From Breoghania corrubedonensis (GTDB lineage: Bacteria > Pseudomonadota > Alphaproteobacteria > Rhizobiales > Stappiaceae): a stretch of 64,000 nt of DNA. The notes under the pieces are model-generated. The model worked only from the letters and a program-made list of their open reading frames with translations. It did no database searches and was not told where the DNA came from. Below, in pieces: positions 1 through 8,302 of the stretch. The position numbers and the translations under genes are program-made. The stretch covers positions 502,078-566,077 of the forward strand of contig NZ_QAYG01000001.1 of NCBI RefSeq assembly GCF_003053845.1, written 5' to 3'. The stretch's first letter is position 1; each line of letters starts with the position of its first letter.

Positions 1-59
1 CGGTTGCCGGAATACGGGCCGTTATACGTCTGCTTCGCCGGCGTGCCGGGAGAGCTTGT

Positions 60-97
60 CGATCAGACTGATTCAATCTGATCGGAACATGCTCTAG
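60..97. repeat. Small hairpin repeat unit ending in ATGCTCTAG
   Basis: An 8-bp stem (60-67 pairing with 77-84, CGATCAGA/TCTGATCG) is followed by GAACATGCTCTAG. It lies directly downstream of the leftward usp gene. Related units with a GATCGGAA core lie near 33101-33131 and, more loosely, at 61411-61430, so this looks like a small dispersed palindromic element rather than a unique terminator; there is no T-tract. Confidence 0.4.
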
Positions 98-924
98 TGA
101 GCCATCACCACCGGAACGGTCATGGACTTCAGCATGCCGTAGGTGGCGCCGCCGAGGACGAATTCGCGCATGCGCGAATGGCCGTAGCCGCCCATGACCA
201 CCATGTCGACGCCATTGTCGGAAACGAAGTTGAGCATCGCGTCGGCGACGGAGGTGTCGGGCGAGGCGACGGTTTCCAGGTTCACCTTGAAGCCGTGGCG
301 GGCGAGATAGGTCGCGACTTCGGCCCCCGGCTCGCCATCGCGCTTCTGGCCGCGGTCGACCATGACGACGGTGATCTTGCCGGCGAGCTGGAGGAGCGGC
401 AGGGACGAGCGGATGGCGTGAACGGCCGTGGCGCTGCCATCCCAGGCGATCATCACATGCTCGGCGGAGAATTTCGGCTTGCCGGCGTAAGGCACGATCA
501 TGACCGGCACGCCGGAATCGAACAGCGCGGCCTCGATCAGCACCTCGCCGATGGCGTCACCGCGCTCGGCGTCGTACTGGCCCATGACGATCAGATCGGA
601 AAGCCGGCACTGGGCGATGAAGGGATCGGCGGCGCCGCCGCCGGCCATCTGCACGACACGGCCTTCATACTTCACGCCGTTGCGATCGGACGCGGCGTTG
701 AATTCCTGCAAAGCGGCCTTGGCGTCGTCCTCCGACTGCTTGCGGGCCTGTTCCAGGTAGTCCGCAGGCATCGGCGCGATCAGATAGCCGGGCATGACCG
801 GGTTGTAGGCAAGTGCGAGGCCGGTAACGTGCGCCTCCGTCCTGCCTGCCAGATCGAGCGCGACATTCATCGCATTCTTGGGTCCACGCAGATCGACAAG
901 CGTGGTGATGTCTTTCAATGCCAT
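94..924 (-). CDS. Universal stress protein, two tandem UspA domains
   Basis: A 276-residue cytoplasmic protein, about twice the size of a single UspA domain, so two domains in tandem (about 1-140 and 150-276). The second half carries the nucleotide-binding glycine pattern G-x2-G-x9-G near residues 245-259 (GGYG followed by HSRMREFVL and GG). The residue after the last glycine of the pattern is Gly rather than the usual Ser/Thr. Such proteins generally respond to starvation, low oxygen or respiratory stress. The ATG has a strong GGAGG about 10 nt upstream. It is transcribed divergently from xseA, and a TTGAC-N4-ATCAA dyad lies about 90 bp upstream, fitting control by an FNR/FixK-type regulator (inference). 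The exact stress role cannot be read from sequence. Confidence 0.9.
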   Translation of the reverse strand: MALKDITTLVDLRGPKNAMNVALDLAGRTEAHVTGLALAYNPVMPGYLIAPMPADYLEQARKQSEDDAKAALQEFNAASDRNGVKYEGRVVQMAGGGAADPFIAQCRLSDLIVMGQYDAERGDAIGEVLIEAALFDSGVPVMIVPYAGKPKFSAEHVMIAWDGSATAVHAIRSSLPLLQLAGKITVVMVDRGQKRDGEPGAEVATYLARHGFKVNLETVASPDTSVADAMLNFVSDNGVDMVVMGGYGHSRMREFVLGGATYGMLKSMTVPVVMAH

Positions 925-1011
925 GTGTCCTTACCTCCTCATCCAAGCTGGCGCGACAGGCGCCAACACCAGCCAGCGTTTCGACTGTGCTACCCGGTGA
1001 TATCCGTCTCA

Positions 1012-1025
1012 TTGACCGTGATCAA
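1012..1025 (-). promoter_or_regulatory. Candidate FNR/FixK-type box upstream of usp
   Basis: TTGACCGTGATCAA matches the FNR/FixK consensus TTGAT-N4-ATCAA at 9 of 10 defined positions. It is centred about 95 bp upstream of the usp ATG. On the minus strand a TAGCAC-like -10 sits roughly 29 bp from its centre, which is class II activator geometry. A single near-perfect site; prediction only. Confidence 0.45.
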
Positions 1026-1214
1026 TCAAACGATGCACAAAAGCGGCAATCAAGGGCGATCACATGGGCAAGTGCCTTCACACGGGCGCGTGCGTTCGCA
1101 TGCGGTGGCGGGCACCGTCGGTCGGCGCGAATCACTTGACCCTGCCGCCCGCGCCTGCGACCACCGGAACAGACAGGAACCGGCCGCTCGGCCGGCACGA
1201 GGGAGACTGACGAC

Positions 1215-2642
1215 GTGGCGCAAGCCCAGACCAATGCCGCGGAATTCACCGTTTCGGAGATTTCCGGCGCGATCAAGCGAACGATGGAAGACACGTTCGG
1301 TTATGTGCGTGTGCGCGGTGAGGTGTCGGGATACCGTGGTCCGCATTCCTCCGGTCACGCCTATTTCGCGCTGAAGGACGAAAAGGCGCGCCTGGAAGCG
1401 GTCATCTGGCGCGGCGCGTTCTCCAAGCTGAAGATTCGCCCCGAAGAGGGCATGGAAGTGATCGCCACAGGCCGCATCACCACCTTCCCCGGCTCCTCGA
1501 AATACCAGATTGTCATCGACAGCCTGGAGCCGGCGGGCGTCGGCGCGCTGATGGCGCTTCTGGAGGAACGGCGCAAGAAGCTCGCCGCCGAAGGCCTGTT
1601 CGACGCGGCACGCAAACGGCCCCTGCCCTATCTGCCGCGCGTCATCGGCGTGGTCACCTCGCCGACCGGCGCCGTCATCCGCGACATCCTCCACCGCATC
1701 AACGACCGTTTTCCGCTGCACGTGCTGGTGTGGCCGGTCCGGGTGCAGGGCGATACCTGCGGCGCGGAAGTGTCCGAAGGCATTCGCGGTTTCAACGCGC
1801 TGACGCCGGGCGGCGCGATCCCGCGCCCCGACGTGATCATCGTCGCGCGCGGCGGCGGTTCGCTGGAGGACCTGTGGGGCTTCAACGACGAGGTGGTCGT
1901 TCGCGCGGCGGCCGCGAGCGACATTCCGCTGATTTCCGCCGTCGGCCACGAGACCGACTGGACGCTGATCGATCATGCCGCCGACGTGCGCGCGCCGACG
2001 CCGACCGGAGCGGCCGAAATCGCGGTGCCGGTGAAGGCGGAACTTGTCGGCATCGTCGACGATCTGGCACGGCGCAACGGCACGGGCCTGTTGCGGCTCA
2101 TCCAGAGCCGGCGCACGGAGCTGCGCGCCGCAGCGGCCGCCCTGCCGCGCGATCTCATCGCCCTCCCGCGCCAGCGCCACGACATGGCGGCCGGCGCGCT
2201 CGGTCAGGCGCTCAGAAGCAATACCCAGACCCATCGCGGCCGGCTTCAGGCCGCAAGCGGACGGCTGCATCCGGGCATGTTGCGCCAGGGAATCCACATG
2301 GGACGCGAGCGGCTTGCCGGCTTTGCCCAGCGCACCGGGCGGGCGTTCGACGTCATCTCCCAACGCCATCGCGCCCGGCTCGACGGGCTGTCGCAAATGC
2401 TCGATGCGCTGTCCTACAAGAGCGTCATGAACCGTGGCTATGCGGTGGTGCGCGACGGTGACGGCGCGCCGGTGCCGCGCGCGGCCGGCGTTTCATCCGG
2501 CATGGCGATGCAGATCGAATTCGCGGACGGAGCTGTCGATGCGGTTTCGCTGGGCGGCGGCGGCAAACCGGTGCCCGCCGGACGCAGGAAACCGAAGACC
2601 AGGACGAAACCCCAGACGCCGAAACAAGGCGACCTGTTTTAG
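1215..2642 (+). CDS. xseA: Exodeoxyribonuclease VII large subunit
   Basis: A 475-residue protein. The N-terminal OB fold (about 10-110) binds single-stranded DNA. The central catalytic domain shows the family signatures [15 protein letters not shown] (about 214-228) and [14 protein letters not shown] followed by [10 protein letters not shown]. The helical C-terminal part ends in a basic tail. With XseB it forms exonuclease VII, which degrades single-stranded DNA from both ends in repair. Start is GTG at 1215, preceded by a GAGGGAG ribosome-binding site. The small subunit xseB is not in the window, which is common because the two genes are often unlinked. Length and motifs are typical and the call is secure. 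Confidence 0.97.
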   Translation: MAQAQTNAAEFTVSEISGAIKRTMEDTFGYVRVRGEVSGYRGPHSSGHAYFALKDEKARLEAVIWRGAFSKLKIRPEEGMEVIATGRITTFPGSSKYQIVIDSLEPAGVGALMALLEERRKKLAAEGLFDAARKRPLPYLPRVIGVVTSPTGAVIRDILHRINDRFPLHVLVWPVRVQGDTCGAEVSEGIRGFNALTPGGAIPRPDVIIVARGGGSLEDLWGFNDEVVVRAAAASDIPLISAVGHETDWTLIDHAADVRAPTPTGAAEIAVPVKAELVGIVDDLARRNGTGLLRLIQSRRTELRAAAAALPRDLIALPRQRHDMAAGALGQALRSNTQTHRGRLQAASGRLHPGMLRQGIHMGRERLAGFAQRTGRAFDVISQRHRARLDGLSQMLDALSYKSVMNRGYAVVRDGDGAPVPRAAGVSSGMAMQIEFADGAVDAVSLGGGGKPVPAGRRKPKTRTKPQTPKQGDLF

Positions 2643-2766
2643 GGGACGGCCCCACGAACGAGACGGGAATGGCACGGACGCCTTCCGCTTCGCGCGGGGT
2701 GAATGCCGGGCCCGGCGCTGCGGAACGCCTCTCTCCCGGGAACATGCCAAAACTTGAACCTAATAG

Positions 2767-2783
2767 TTTAGAATTATTCTAAC
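2767..2783. promoter_or_regulatory. Irr-type iron control element (ICE box) upstream of fbpA
   Basis: TTTAGAATTATTCTAAC contains a perfect 7-bp inverted repeat around a single T (TTAGAAT/ATTCTAA, 2768-2782). This matches the ICE dyad (TTTAGAA ... TTCTAAA) bound by Irr in Rhizobiales. It sits in an AT-rich patch unlike the rest of the window, 25 bp upstream of a -35-like TTGACT. A second perfect dyad, AAATAG-T-CTATTT, lies at 2794-2806. Irr binding is inferred from the match and from the iron transporter downstream. Confidence 0.65.
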
Positions 2784-2807
2784 TTATTGTTATAAATAGT
2801 CTATTTC

Positions 2808-2835
2808 TTGACTGACCCATCGCTTTCTCTAAACT
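2808..2835 (+). promoter_or_regulatory. Predicted promoter of the fbpAB operon
   Basis: TTGACT (2808-2813) and TAAACT (2830-2835) are separated by 16 bp, close to sigma-70 spacing. They lie just downstream of the two AT-rich dyads at 2768-2806 and about 200 bp upstream of the fbpA start, implying a long leader. Confidence 0.4.
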
Positions 2836-3036
2836 GCCGCAACGCTGGGAAAGCGGGTCTTTCCACAGCCGCGCGTGTTTTCCGTTGAGGTTCCGGCATC
2901 ATCGATTTCCCAAGCCGGCACAGGAACTGCGCAAAACCTTGCCTGCCCTTTCAACAGCCGCCTTCCGGAATTCGGAAATGGCGGCGAACAGATCGGACAA
3001 CGGCAGGATCTTGCCCCTGCCGCTTGGAGGAACAAA

Positions 3037-4155
3037 ATGGCTCATCGTCTTTCGCGCACCACGCGCGCATCTGGCCCTGCCCCGCACGGACCCAGCGGAG
3101 CGCGCACGCGCATACCCGCACTGCGTGGGATCATCGCCGCCTTCGGCCTCGCGCTCGCTGCGGGCGGGATGGCGTCGCCGGCGCAGGCTGATGGGTCGGT
3201 CAACATCTATTCCTACCGCCAGCCCTACCTGATCCAGCCGCTGCTCAACCGTTTCACCGAGGAGACGGGGATCGAGACCAACATCGTCTACGCGTCCAAG
3301 GGGCTCGGCGAGCGCATCAAGGCGGAAGGCGTGAATTCGCCTGTCGACGTGATGCTGACCGTCGATATCGGCCGGCTGGAAGGTGCCAAGACGCTGGGCT
3401 TCGCCGCGCCGCTCGACAATGCCACGATCAACGCCAATATTCCGGAGAATTTCCGTGATCCCGAGAACCGCTGGTTCGGACTGACGGGGCGCGCCCGCGT
3501 CGTCTACGCCTCGAAGGAGCGGGTGACCCAGAATACGATCACCTACGCCGAGCTTGCCGACCCGAAATGGAAGGGCCGGATCTGCACGCGTTCCGGCCAG
3601 CACGACTACACGATCGGCCTGATCGCCTCGATCATCGCCCATGAGGGGACCGACAAGGCAAAGGCGTGGCTTTCGGCGGTAAAGGAGAACCTCGCCCGCA
3701 AGCCCACCGGCAACGACCGGGCGCAGGTGCAGGCGATCTATTCCGGCGAATGCGACATCGCGCTCGGCAACACCTATTACATGGGCAAGATGCTGACCAA
3801 CGACAAAGAGCCCGAGCAGGAGACCTGGGCGAAGTCGGTGAAGATCCTGTTCCCGGATGCGGAAGGGCGCGGCAGCCACGTCAACATTTCCGGCATGGTT
3901 CTGGCCGAGCACGCGCCGAACCGGGACAACGCCGTCCGCCTGATGGAATTCCTGACCTCCGACGAGGCACAGGGACTCTATGCCGAGATCAACTTCGAAT
4001 ATCCGCTCAACCCGCATGTGGCGCCGTCGGAGCTCGTCAGCTCCTGGGGCAAGCTCCATCCCGACAGCCTGCCGCTGATCGAGATCGCCAAGCATCGCCG
4101 CGAGGCGAGCGAGCTGGTCGACGAAGTCGCCTTCGACGACGGCCCGTCGAGCTGA
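3037..4155 (+). CDS. fbpA: Periplasmic iron(III)-binding protein of an ABC transporter
   Basis: A 372-residue secreted solute-binding protein of the FbpA/FutA family. It has an export signal with an unusually long n-region, a hydrophobic core at about 31-45 and a likely cut after AQA (51). The adjacent tyrosines Y247-Y248, in GNTYYMGKML, correspond to the paired iron-ligand tyrosines of FbpA (about 196-197 of the mature protein). Start ATG 3037 is chosen for its GGAGG 6 nt upstream; the frame is open further upstream, but that part has no signal-peptide character. It delivers Fe3+ to the FbpB permease encoded downstream. The Irr-like box and promoter upstream fit iron-responsive expression. 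Confidence 0.93.
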   Translation: MAHRLSRTTRASGPAPHGPSGARTRIPALRGIIAAFGLALAAGGMASPAQADGSVNIYSYRQPYLIQPLLNRFTEETGIETNIVYASKGLGERIKAEGVNSPVDVMLTVDIGRLEGAKTLGFAAPLDNATINANIPENFRDPENRWFGLTGRARVVYASKERVTQNTITYAELADPKWKGRICTRSGQHDYTIGLIASIIAHEGTDKAKAWLSAVKENLARKPTGNDRAQVQAIYSGECDIALGNTYYMGKMLTNDKEPEQETWAKSVKILFPDAEGRGSHVNISGMVLAEHAPNRDNAVRLMEFLTSDEAQGLYAEINFEYPLNPHVAPSELVSSWGKLHPDSLPLIEIAKHRREASELVDEVAFDDGPSS

Positions 4156-4205
4156 GCGGGCGGGTTCGTGAGGAGACAGACGGAGCCGGGAAATCGCCGC
4201 GAGTT

Positions 4206-4334
4206 CCCCTCTCCCCCCTTGCGGGGGAGATGTCCCGAAGGGACAGAGGGGGGTGAGCGGCAGGTTCGGTGTGGGTGGCCTGCCCCCCTCTGTCGCGCGA
4301 GGCGCGACATCTCCCCCGCGAGGGGGGAGAGGGG
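4206..4334. repeat. RIME-like mosaic palindrome, copy 1
   Basis: Outer arms beginning CCCCTCTCCCCC and ending GGGGGAGAGGGG enclose two inner hairpins (TGTCCCGAAGGGACA and TGTCGCGCGAGGCGCGACA). The same architecture recurs at 14221, 19882 and 54919. It fills most of the gap between fbpA and fbpB, so the fbpA-fbpB mRNA would carry a strong hairpin that could separate expression of the binding protein from that of the permease. Confidence 0.75.
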
Positions 4335-4499
4335 TGCAAGGGGGATGCGCACGGACAAGTGCGCATTTCCGAAGGATGGCCGATACGGCACCGATCCCTC
4401 TCCCCGTCATTCCCGACCTGATCGCGGATCCATTGGACTGTCCATTTTGGCAAGCGCCGAAAGGCGGGTGGAGCCAGGGCCGGCGGAGGCAAGACGGTC

Positions 4500-6197
4500 A
4501 TGACCCTTGTCGCCAACGAACAGGCGCTGCCCCTCACCCGCCGTGGCAGCGGTCGCGGATGGCTTGTCGCGCTCGCCCTCACCGCTGCTCTGGTGCTCGC
4601 GCCCATCGTGGCGATCGCGGTCATTGCGTTCGAACCCTCCAGCGCCGTCTGGCACCACCTGATCACGACCGTCCTGCCGCGCGCGGTGGCGACCACGGCC
4701 TGGCTGATGCTGGGGGTGGGGCTGATGACCGGCATCATCGGCGTCGGCACGGCGTGGCTCGTCACCATGTGCCGGTTTCCCGGGCGCCGGTTCTTCGACT
4801 GGGCGCTGCTGGTGCCGCTGGCCGTGCCGACCTACATCGTCGCCTACGCCTATGTGGACATCCTGAACTACACCGGGCCGGTGCAGAGCGCGATCCGTGC
4901 CATTTTCGGCTTTCACACCTCGCGCGACTACTGGTTTCCCGAAATCCGGTCGCTGCCCGGCGCCGTCTTCGTCATGGGGCTGGTGCTCTATCCCTACGTC
5001 TATCTCACCGCACGGGCGAGCTTCCTGATGCAGTCGGCCTGCGTGCTCGACGTCTCGCGCACGCTCGGCGCAGGCCCCTTGCGGCTGTTCTTCCGCGTGG
5101 CGCTGCCAATGGCACGGCCGGCGATCGCGGTGGGCGTGTCGCTCGCCCTGATGGAATGTCTCAACGATATAGGCGCGGTGGAGTTCTTCGGCGTGAAGAC
5201 GCTGACCTTCTCGGTCTACGACACCTGGCTCAATCGTGGCTCGCTGGCCGGTGCCGCGCAGATCGCCTGCGCCATGCTGGTCGTCGTATTCGCGCTGTTG
5301 TGGATCGAGCGCCATAGCCGGCGCAACCAGCGCTTCCACCTGACATCGACGCGCTATCGCGCGCTGCCGGGCTACCGGCTCACGCCGGGCTGGAGCGCGC
5401 TCGCCATCGTCGCCTGCGCGCTGCCCGTGCTGCTGGGCTTCGTCATGCCGGCGCTGCTGCTCTCCGACTTCGCCAGCCGCCGACTGGAAAGCCTGAGCGC
5501 GCCCGGCTTCCTGTCTGCGGCGACGAATTCGCTGATCCTCGCCACCGTCGCCGCCGTCATCACGGTGGGCCTGGGCATCGTCATCGCCTATGCCCAGCGG
5601 GTGCGCCGCTCTCCGCTGCTGCAGGCGGCGGCACGGCTTGCCGCGATCGGTTATGCGGTGCCCGGCACCATTCTCGCCGTCGGCATTCTGGTGCCGCTCG
5701 CCGCCCTGGACAACGCGATCGACGGCCTGGCCCGCGAGACGTTCGGCTTCGCCACCGGGCTTCTGCTCACCGGGTCGGGGGCAGCTCTCGTCTATGCCTA
5801 TTCGACCCGATTCCTCGCTGCCTCCTATGGCACGATCGAGGCGGGGTTCGCGAAGGTTTCGCCCCATATCGACATGGCCGCGCGCACGCTCGGACGCACA
5901 TCGGTGAAGACGCTGTTGCAGATCGACCTGCCGATCATCCGGCCGGTGCTGTTGTCGGCGGCGCTGCTGGTCTTCGTCGATTGCATGAAGGAACTGCCGG
6001 CGACGATCCTGCTCAGGCCCTTCAATTTCGAGACGCTGTCGACCACGGTTTATGCGGCCGCCTCGCACGAGGTTTTCGAGGATGCGGCCCTGCCGGCGCT
6101 GACCATCGTGCTGGTCGGGCTCATCCCGGTCCTGCTGCTGGCGCGCACCAGCGGCGCGAGCTATCGCACGAACGCGACGGCGCGCGTTCAGGCCTGA
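4500..6197 (+). CDS. fbpB: Iron(III) ABC transporter permease
   Basis: A 565-residue polytopic inner-membrane protein with about twelve hydrophobic segments. Its two homologous halves each carry a permease EAA-like loop (around 184-204 and 450-475), as in the fused FbpB/SfuB permeases. It would form the channel for Fe3+ delivered by FbpA. ATG 4500 follows a GGAGG. The next gene is ftsH-like, and no fbpC-type ATPase gene is present nearby, so the energising subunit must come from elsewhere. A RIME-like palindrome separates it from fbpA. Confidence 0.92.
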   Translation: MTLVANEQALPLTRRGSGRGWLVALALTAALVLAPIVAIAVIAFEPSSAVWHHLITTVLPRAVATTAWLMLGVGLMTGIIGVGTAWLVTMCRFPGRRFFDWALLVPLAVPTYIVAYAYVDILNYTGPVQSAIRAIFGFHTSRDYWFPEIRSLPGAVFVMGLVLYPYVYLTARASFLMQSACVLDVSRTLGAGPLRLFFRVALPMARPAIAVGVSLALMECLNDIGAVEFFGVKTLTFSVYDTWLNRGSLAGAAQIACAMLVVVFALLWIERHSRRNQRFHLTSTRYRALPGYRLTPGWSALAIVACALPVLLGFVMPALLLSDFASRRLESLSAPGFLSAATNSLILATVAAVITVGLGIVIAYAQRVRRSPLLQAAARLAAIGYAVPGTILAVGILVPLAALDNAIDGLARETFGFATGLLLTGSGAALVYAYSTRFLAASYGTIEAGFAKVSPHIDMAARTLGRTSVKTLLQIDLPIIRPVLLSAALLVFVDCMKELPATILLRPFNFETLSTTVYAAASHEVFEDAALPALTIVLVGLIPVLLLARTSGASYRTNATARVQA

Positions 6198-6265
6198 TCG
6201 GCAGGCGGCGGCGATCCCCGGATCGGTTCATGGTCTGGCGGAAGCGGATCTCATGTATTCGTACT

Positions 6266-6310
6266 GAGGCCCATCCTTCAAGACGCCCGCTGTTGAACAT
6301 GTGAGGAGCG
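6266..6310. repeat. Degenerate half of a CATCCTTCGAGACGC-type repeat
   Basis: GGCCCATCCTTCAAGACGCCCGC followed after a short stretch by TGAGGAG resembles one half of the larger inverted repeat at 32170-32300. It lies in the gap between fbpB and the ftsH-like gene. Confidence 0.35.
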
Positions 6311-6448
6311 CGGTACGCTCTCGAACCGTGACGCGCTCCGGAATCTCGCCCCGAGCCGGGCATTCTCGCCTATACTGCGGATAGTGCGGATGCCTTCCCC
6401 TTCCGCCGTCCCTCCGCTCCGCCCTCCCTTCCGCTCAAGGAGTTCCCC

Positions 6449-8278
6449 TTGGCCAGCCCCAACAAGCAGACCCAATTCAATATCTGGTACGTGCTCGCCG
6501 CGATGCTCCTGATCTTCATCTTTCAGGGCTGGTGGGTGACCTACAATACCGTCGAACAGGTCCCCTATTCGCAGTTCGAGCAATTGCTCCGGCAGGGCAA
6601 GGTCGCCGAAATCTGGGTTCGCGACAACACCATCGAGGGCACCTTCAAGGAGCCGACGAAGCAAGGCCGCGACCGCTTCGTCACCGTGCGCGTCGACAAG
6701 GACATTTCCGGCCTTCTCGACAAGTACGGCGTGACCTATCGCGGCGTCGTGACCAACACCTTCGTCTCCGATCTTTTGTCGTGGATCCTGCCGCTGGTGT
6801 TCTTCTTCGCGCTGTGGATGTTCGTTTTCCGGCGCATCGCCAAGAACCAGGGCGGGCTTGGCGGGTTCATGACCGTCGGCAAGTCGAAGGCGAAGGTCTA
6901 TGTGGAGACCGACATCAAGGTCACCTTCGCCGATGTCGCCGGTGTCGATGAGGCAAAACAGGAGTTGCAGGAGGTGGTCGCCTTCCTGAAAAACCCGCAG
7001 GAATACGGGCGGCTGGGCGCGCATATCCCCAAGGGCACGCTGCTGGTCGGGCCACCGGGCACCGGCAAGACGCTTCTGGCACGCGCGGTCGCGGGCGAAG
7101 CCGGGGTGGCGTTCTTCTCCATCTCCGGTTCCGAATTCGTGGAAATGTTCGTGGGCGTGGGTGCCGCGCGGGTGCGCGACCTGTTCGAACAGGCGCGCAA
7201 GAAGGCCCCGGCGATCATCTTCATCGACGAGCTGGACGCGCTCGGACGCTCGCGCATCGCCAACCCGATGGGCGGCAGCGACGAGAAGGAGCAGACGCTG
7301 AACCAGCTTCTGTCCGAACTCGACGGCTTCGACCCCTCCTCCGGCATCATCCTGCTGGCGGCGACCAACCGGCCGGAGATCCTCGATCCGGCGTTGACGC
7401 GCGCCGGGCGCTTCGACCGGCAGGTGCTGGTCGACAGGCCCGAAAGGATCGGCCGCCGGCAGATCCTCGACGTGCATATCCGCAAGATCAAGAAGGACGA
7501 CGACGTCGATCTCGATCAGGTCGCCCAGCTTACCGTCGGCTTTTCCGGGGCGGATCTCGCCGGCCTCATCAACGAGGCGGCCCTTCTGGCAACGCGACGC
7601 GGCGGCACCTCGGTGACGATGGACGACTTCACCAACGCCATTGAACGCGTCGTCGCCGGCATCGAGAAGAAGAGCCGCGTGCTGTCGCACGACGAGCGCA
7701 CCCGCATTGCGCATCACGAGATGGGACACGCGCTGGTGGCGGCGAACCTCAAGGGGGTGGATCCCGTCCACAAGATCTCGATCATTCCGCGCGGGGTGGG
7801 CGCGCTCGGCTACACCATGCAGCGCCCGACCGAGGAGCGCTTCCTGATGACGGTGACGGACCTTGAAGCCCGCATGGCGGTGTTGATGGGCGGGCGCGCG
7901 GCGGAAAAGATCATTTTCAGCGAGATCTCGACCGGCGCTTCCGACGATCTGCAACGGGCGACCGAAATCGCCCGCGAGATGGTGGCGCGCTACGGCATGG
8001 ACGAGACGCTGGGCAACCGGGTCTATCTCGCCCCGCGCGAGAACCAGTTCGGTCAGCCGATGGTGGAGCACCGGGAAATCGCGGAACAAACCTCGCGCGA
8101 GATCGACATTGCCGTGCGCGAGCGGGTGGAAGACGCCTTTCGCCACGCGGTCGAAATCCTGACCGCGCACCGCGCGGATCTGGAAACCGGTGCGGAACTG
8201 CTGTTGGCCAAGGAGACGCTGACCGATGCCGATTTCCCGCCGATCAGGCCGGCGGACAAACGCGCCGCCGCCAACTGA
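6449..8278 (+). CDS. ftsH: ATP-dependent zinc metalloprotease, FtsH family
   Basis: A 609-residue membrane AAA+ protease that extracts and degrades membrane and short-lived proteins. Two membrane segments (about 12-29 and 108-130) flank a small periplasmic domain. The AAA module has Walker A GPPGTGKT (201-208), Walker [10 protein letters not shown] (about 257-265) and a second region of homology ending AGRFDRQV. The peptidase zinc site is HEMGH (423-427). Start is TTG 6449 with AAGGAG 6 nt upstream. It is shorter than E. coli FtsH (644) and is not next to tilS or glmM, so it may be an accessory FtsH paralogue (inference). No partner genes adjoin it. Confidence 0.93.
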   Translation: MASPNKQTQFNIWYVLAAMLLIFIFQGWWVTYNTVEQVPYSQFEQLLRQGKVAEIWVRDNTIEGTFKEPTKQGRDRFVTVRVDKDISGLLDKYGVTYRGVVTNTFVSDLLSWILPLVFFFALWMFVFRRIAKNQGGLGGFMTVGKSKAKVYVETDIKVTFADVAGVDEAKQELQEVVAFLKNPQEYGRLGAHIPKGTLLVGPPGTGKTLLARAVAGEAGVAFFSISGSEFVEMFVGVGAARVRDLFEQARKKAPAIIFIDELDALGRSRIANPMGGSDEKEQTLNQLLSELDGFDPSSGIILLAATNRPEILDPALTRAGRFDRQVLVDRPERIGRRQILDVHIRKIKKDDDVDLDQVAQLTVGFSGADLAGLINEAALLATRRGGTSVTMDDFTNAIERVVAGIEKKSRVLSHDERTRIAHHEMGHALVAANLKGVDPVHKISIIPRGVGALGYTMQRPTEERFLMTVTDLEARMAVLMGGRAAEKIIFSEISTGASDDLQRATEIAREMVARYGMDETLGNRVYLAPRENQFGQPMVEHREIAEQTSREIDIAVRERVEDAFRHAVEILTAHRADLETGAELLLAKETLTDADFPPIRPADKRAAAN

Positions 8279-8302
8279 CGCGTCAACGCGGAGCGCCGGA
8301 CG

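Noticed and set aside
4206-4334. Insertion sequence or transposase remnant
   Set aside because: The element is non-coding, about 130 bp, and its four-copy mosaic structure fits RIME-like palindromes rather than an IS; no target duplication was evident.
6278-8170. A 630-codon open frame on the minus strand
   Set aside because: Antisense to the ftsH-like gene, which has all catalytic motifs.
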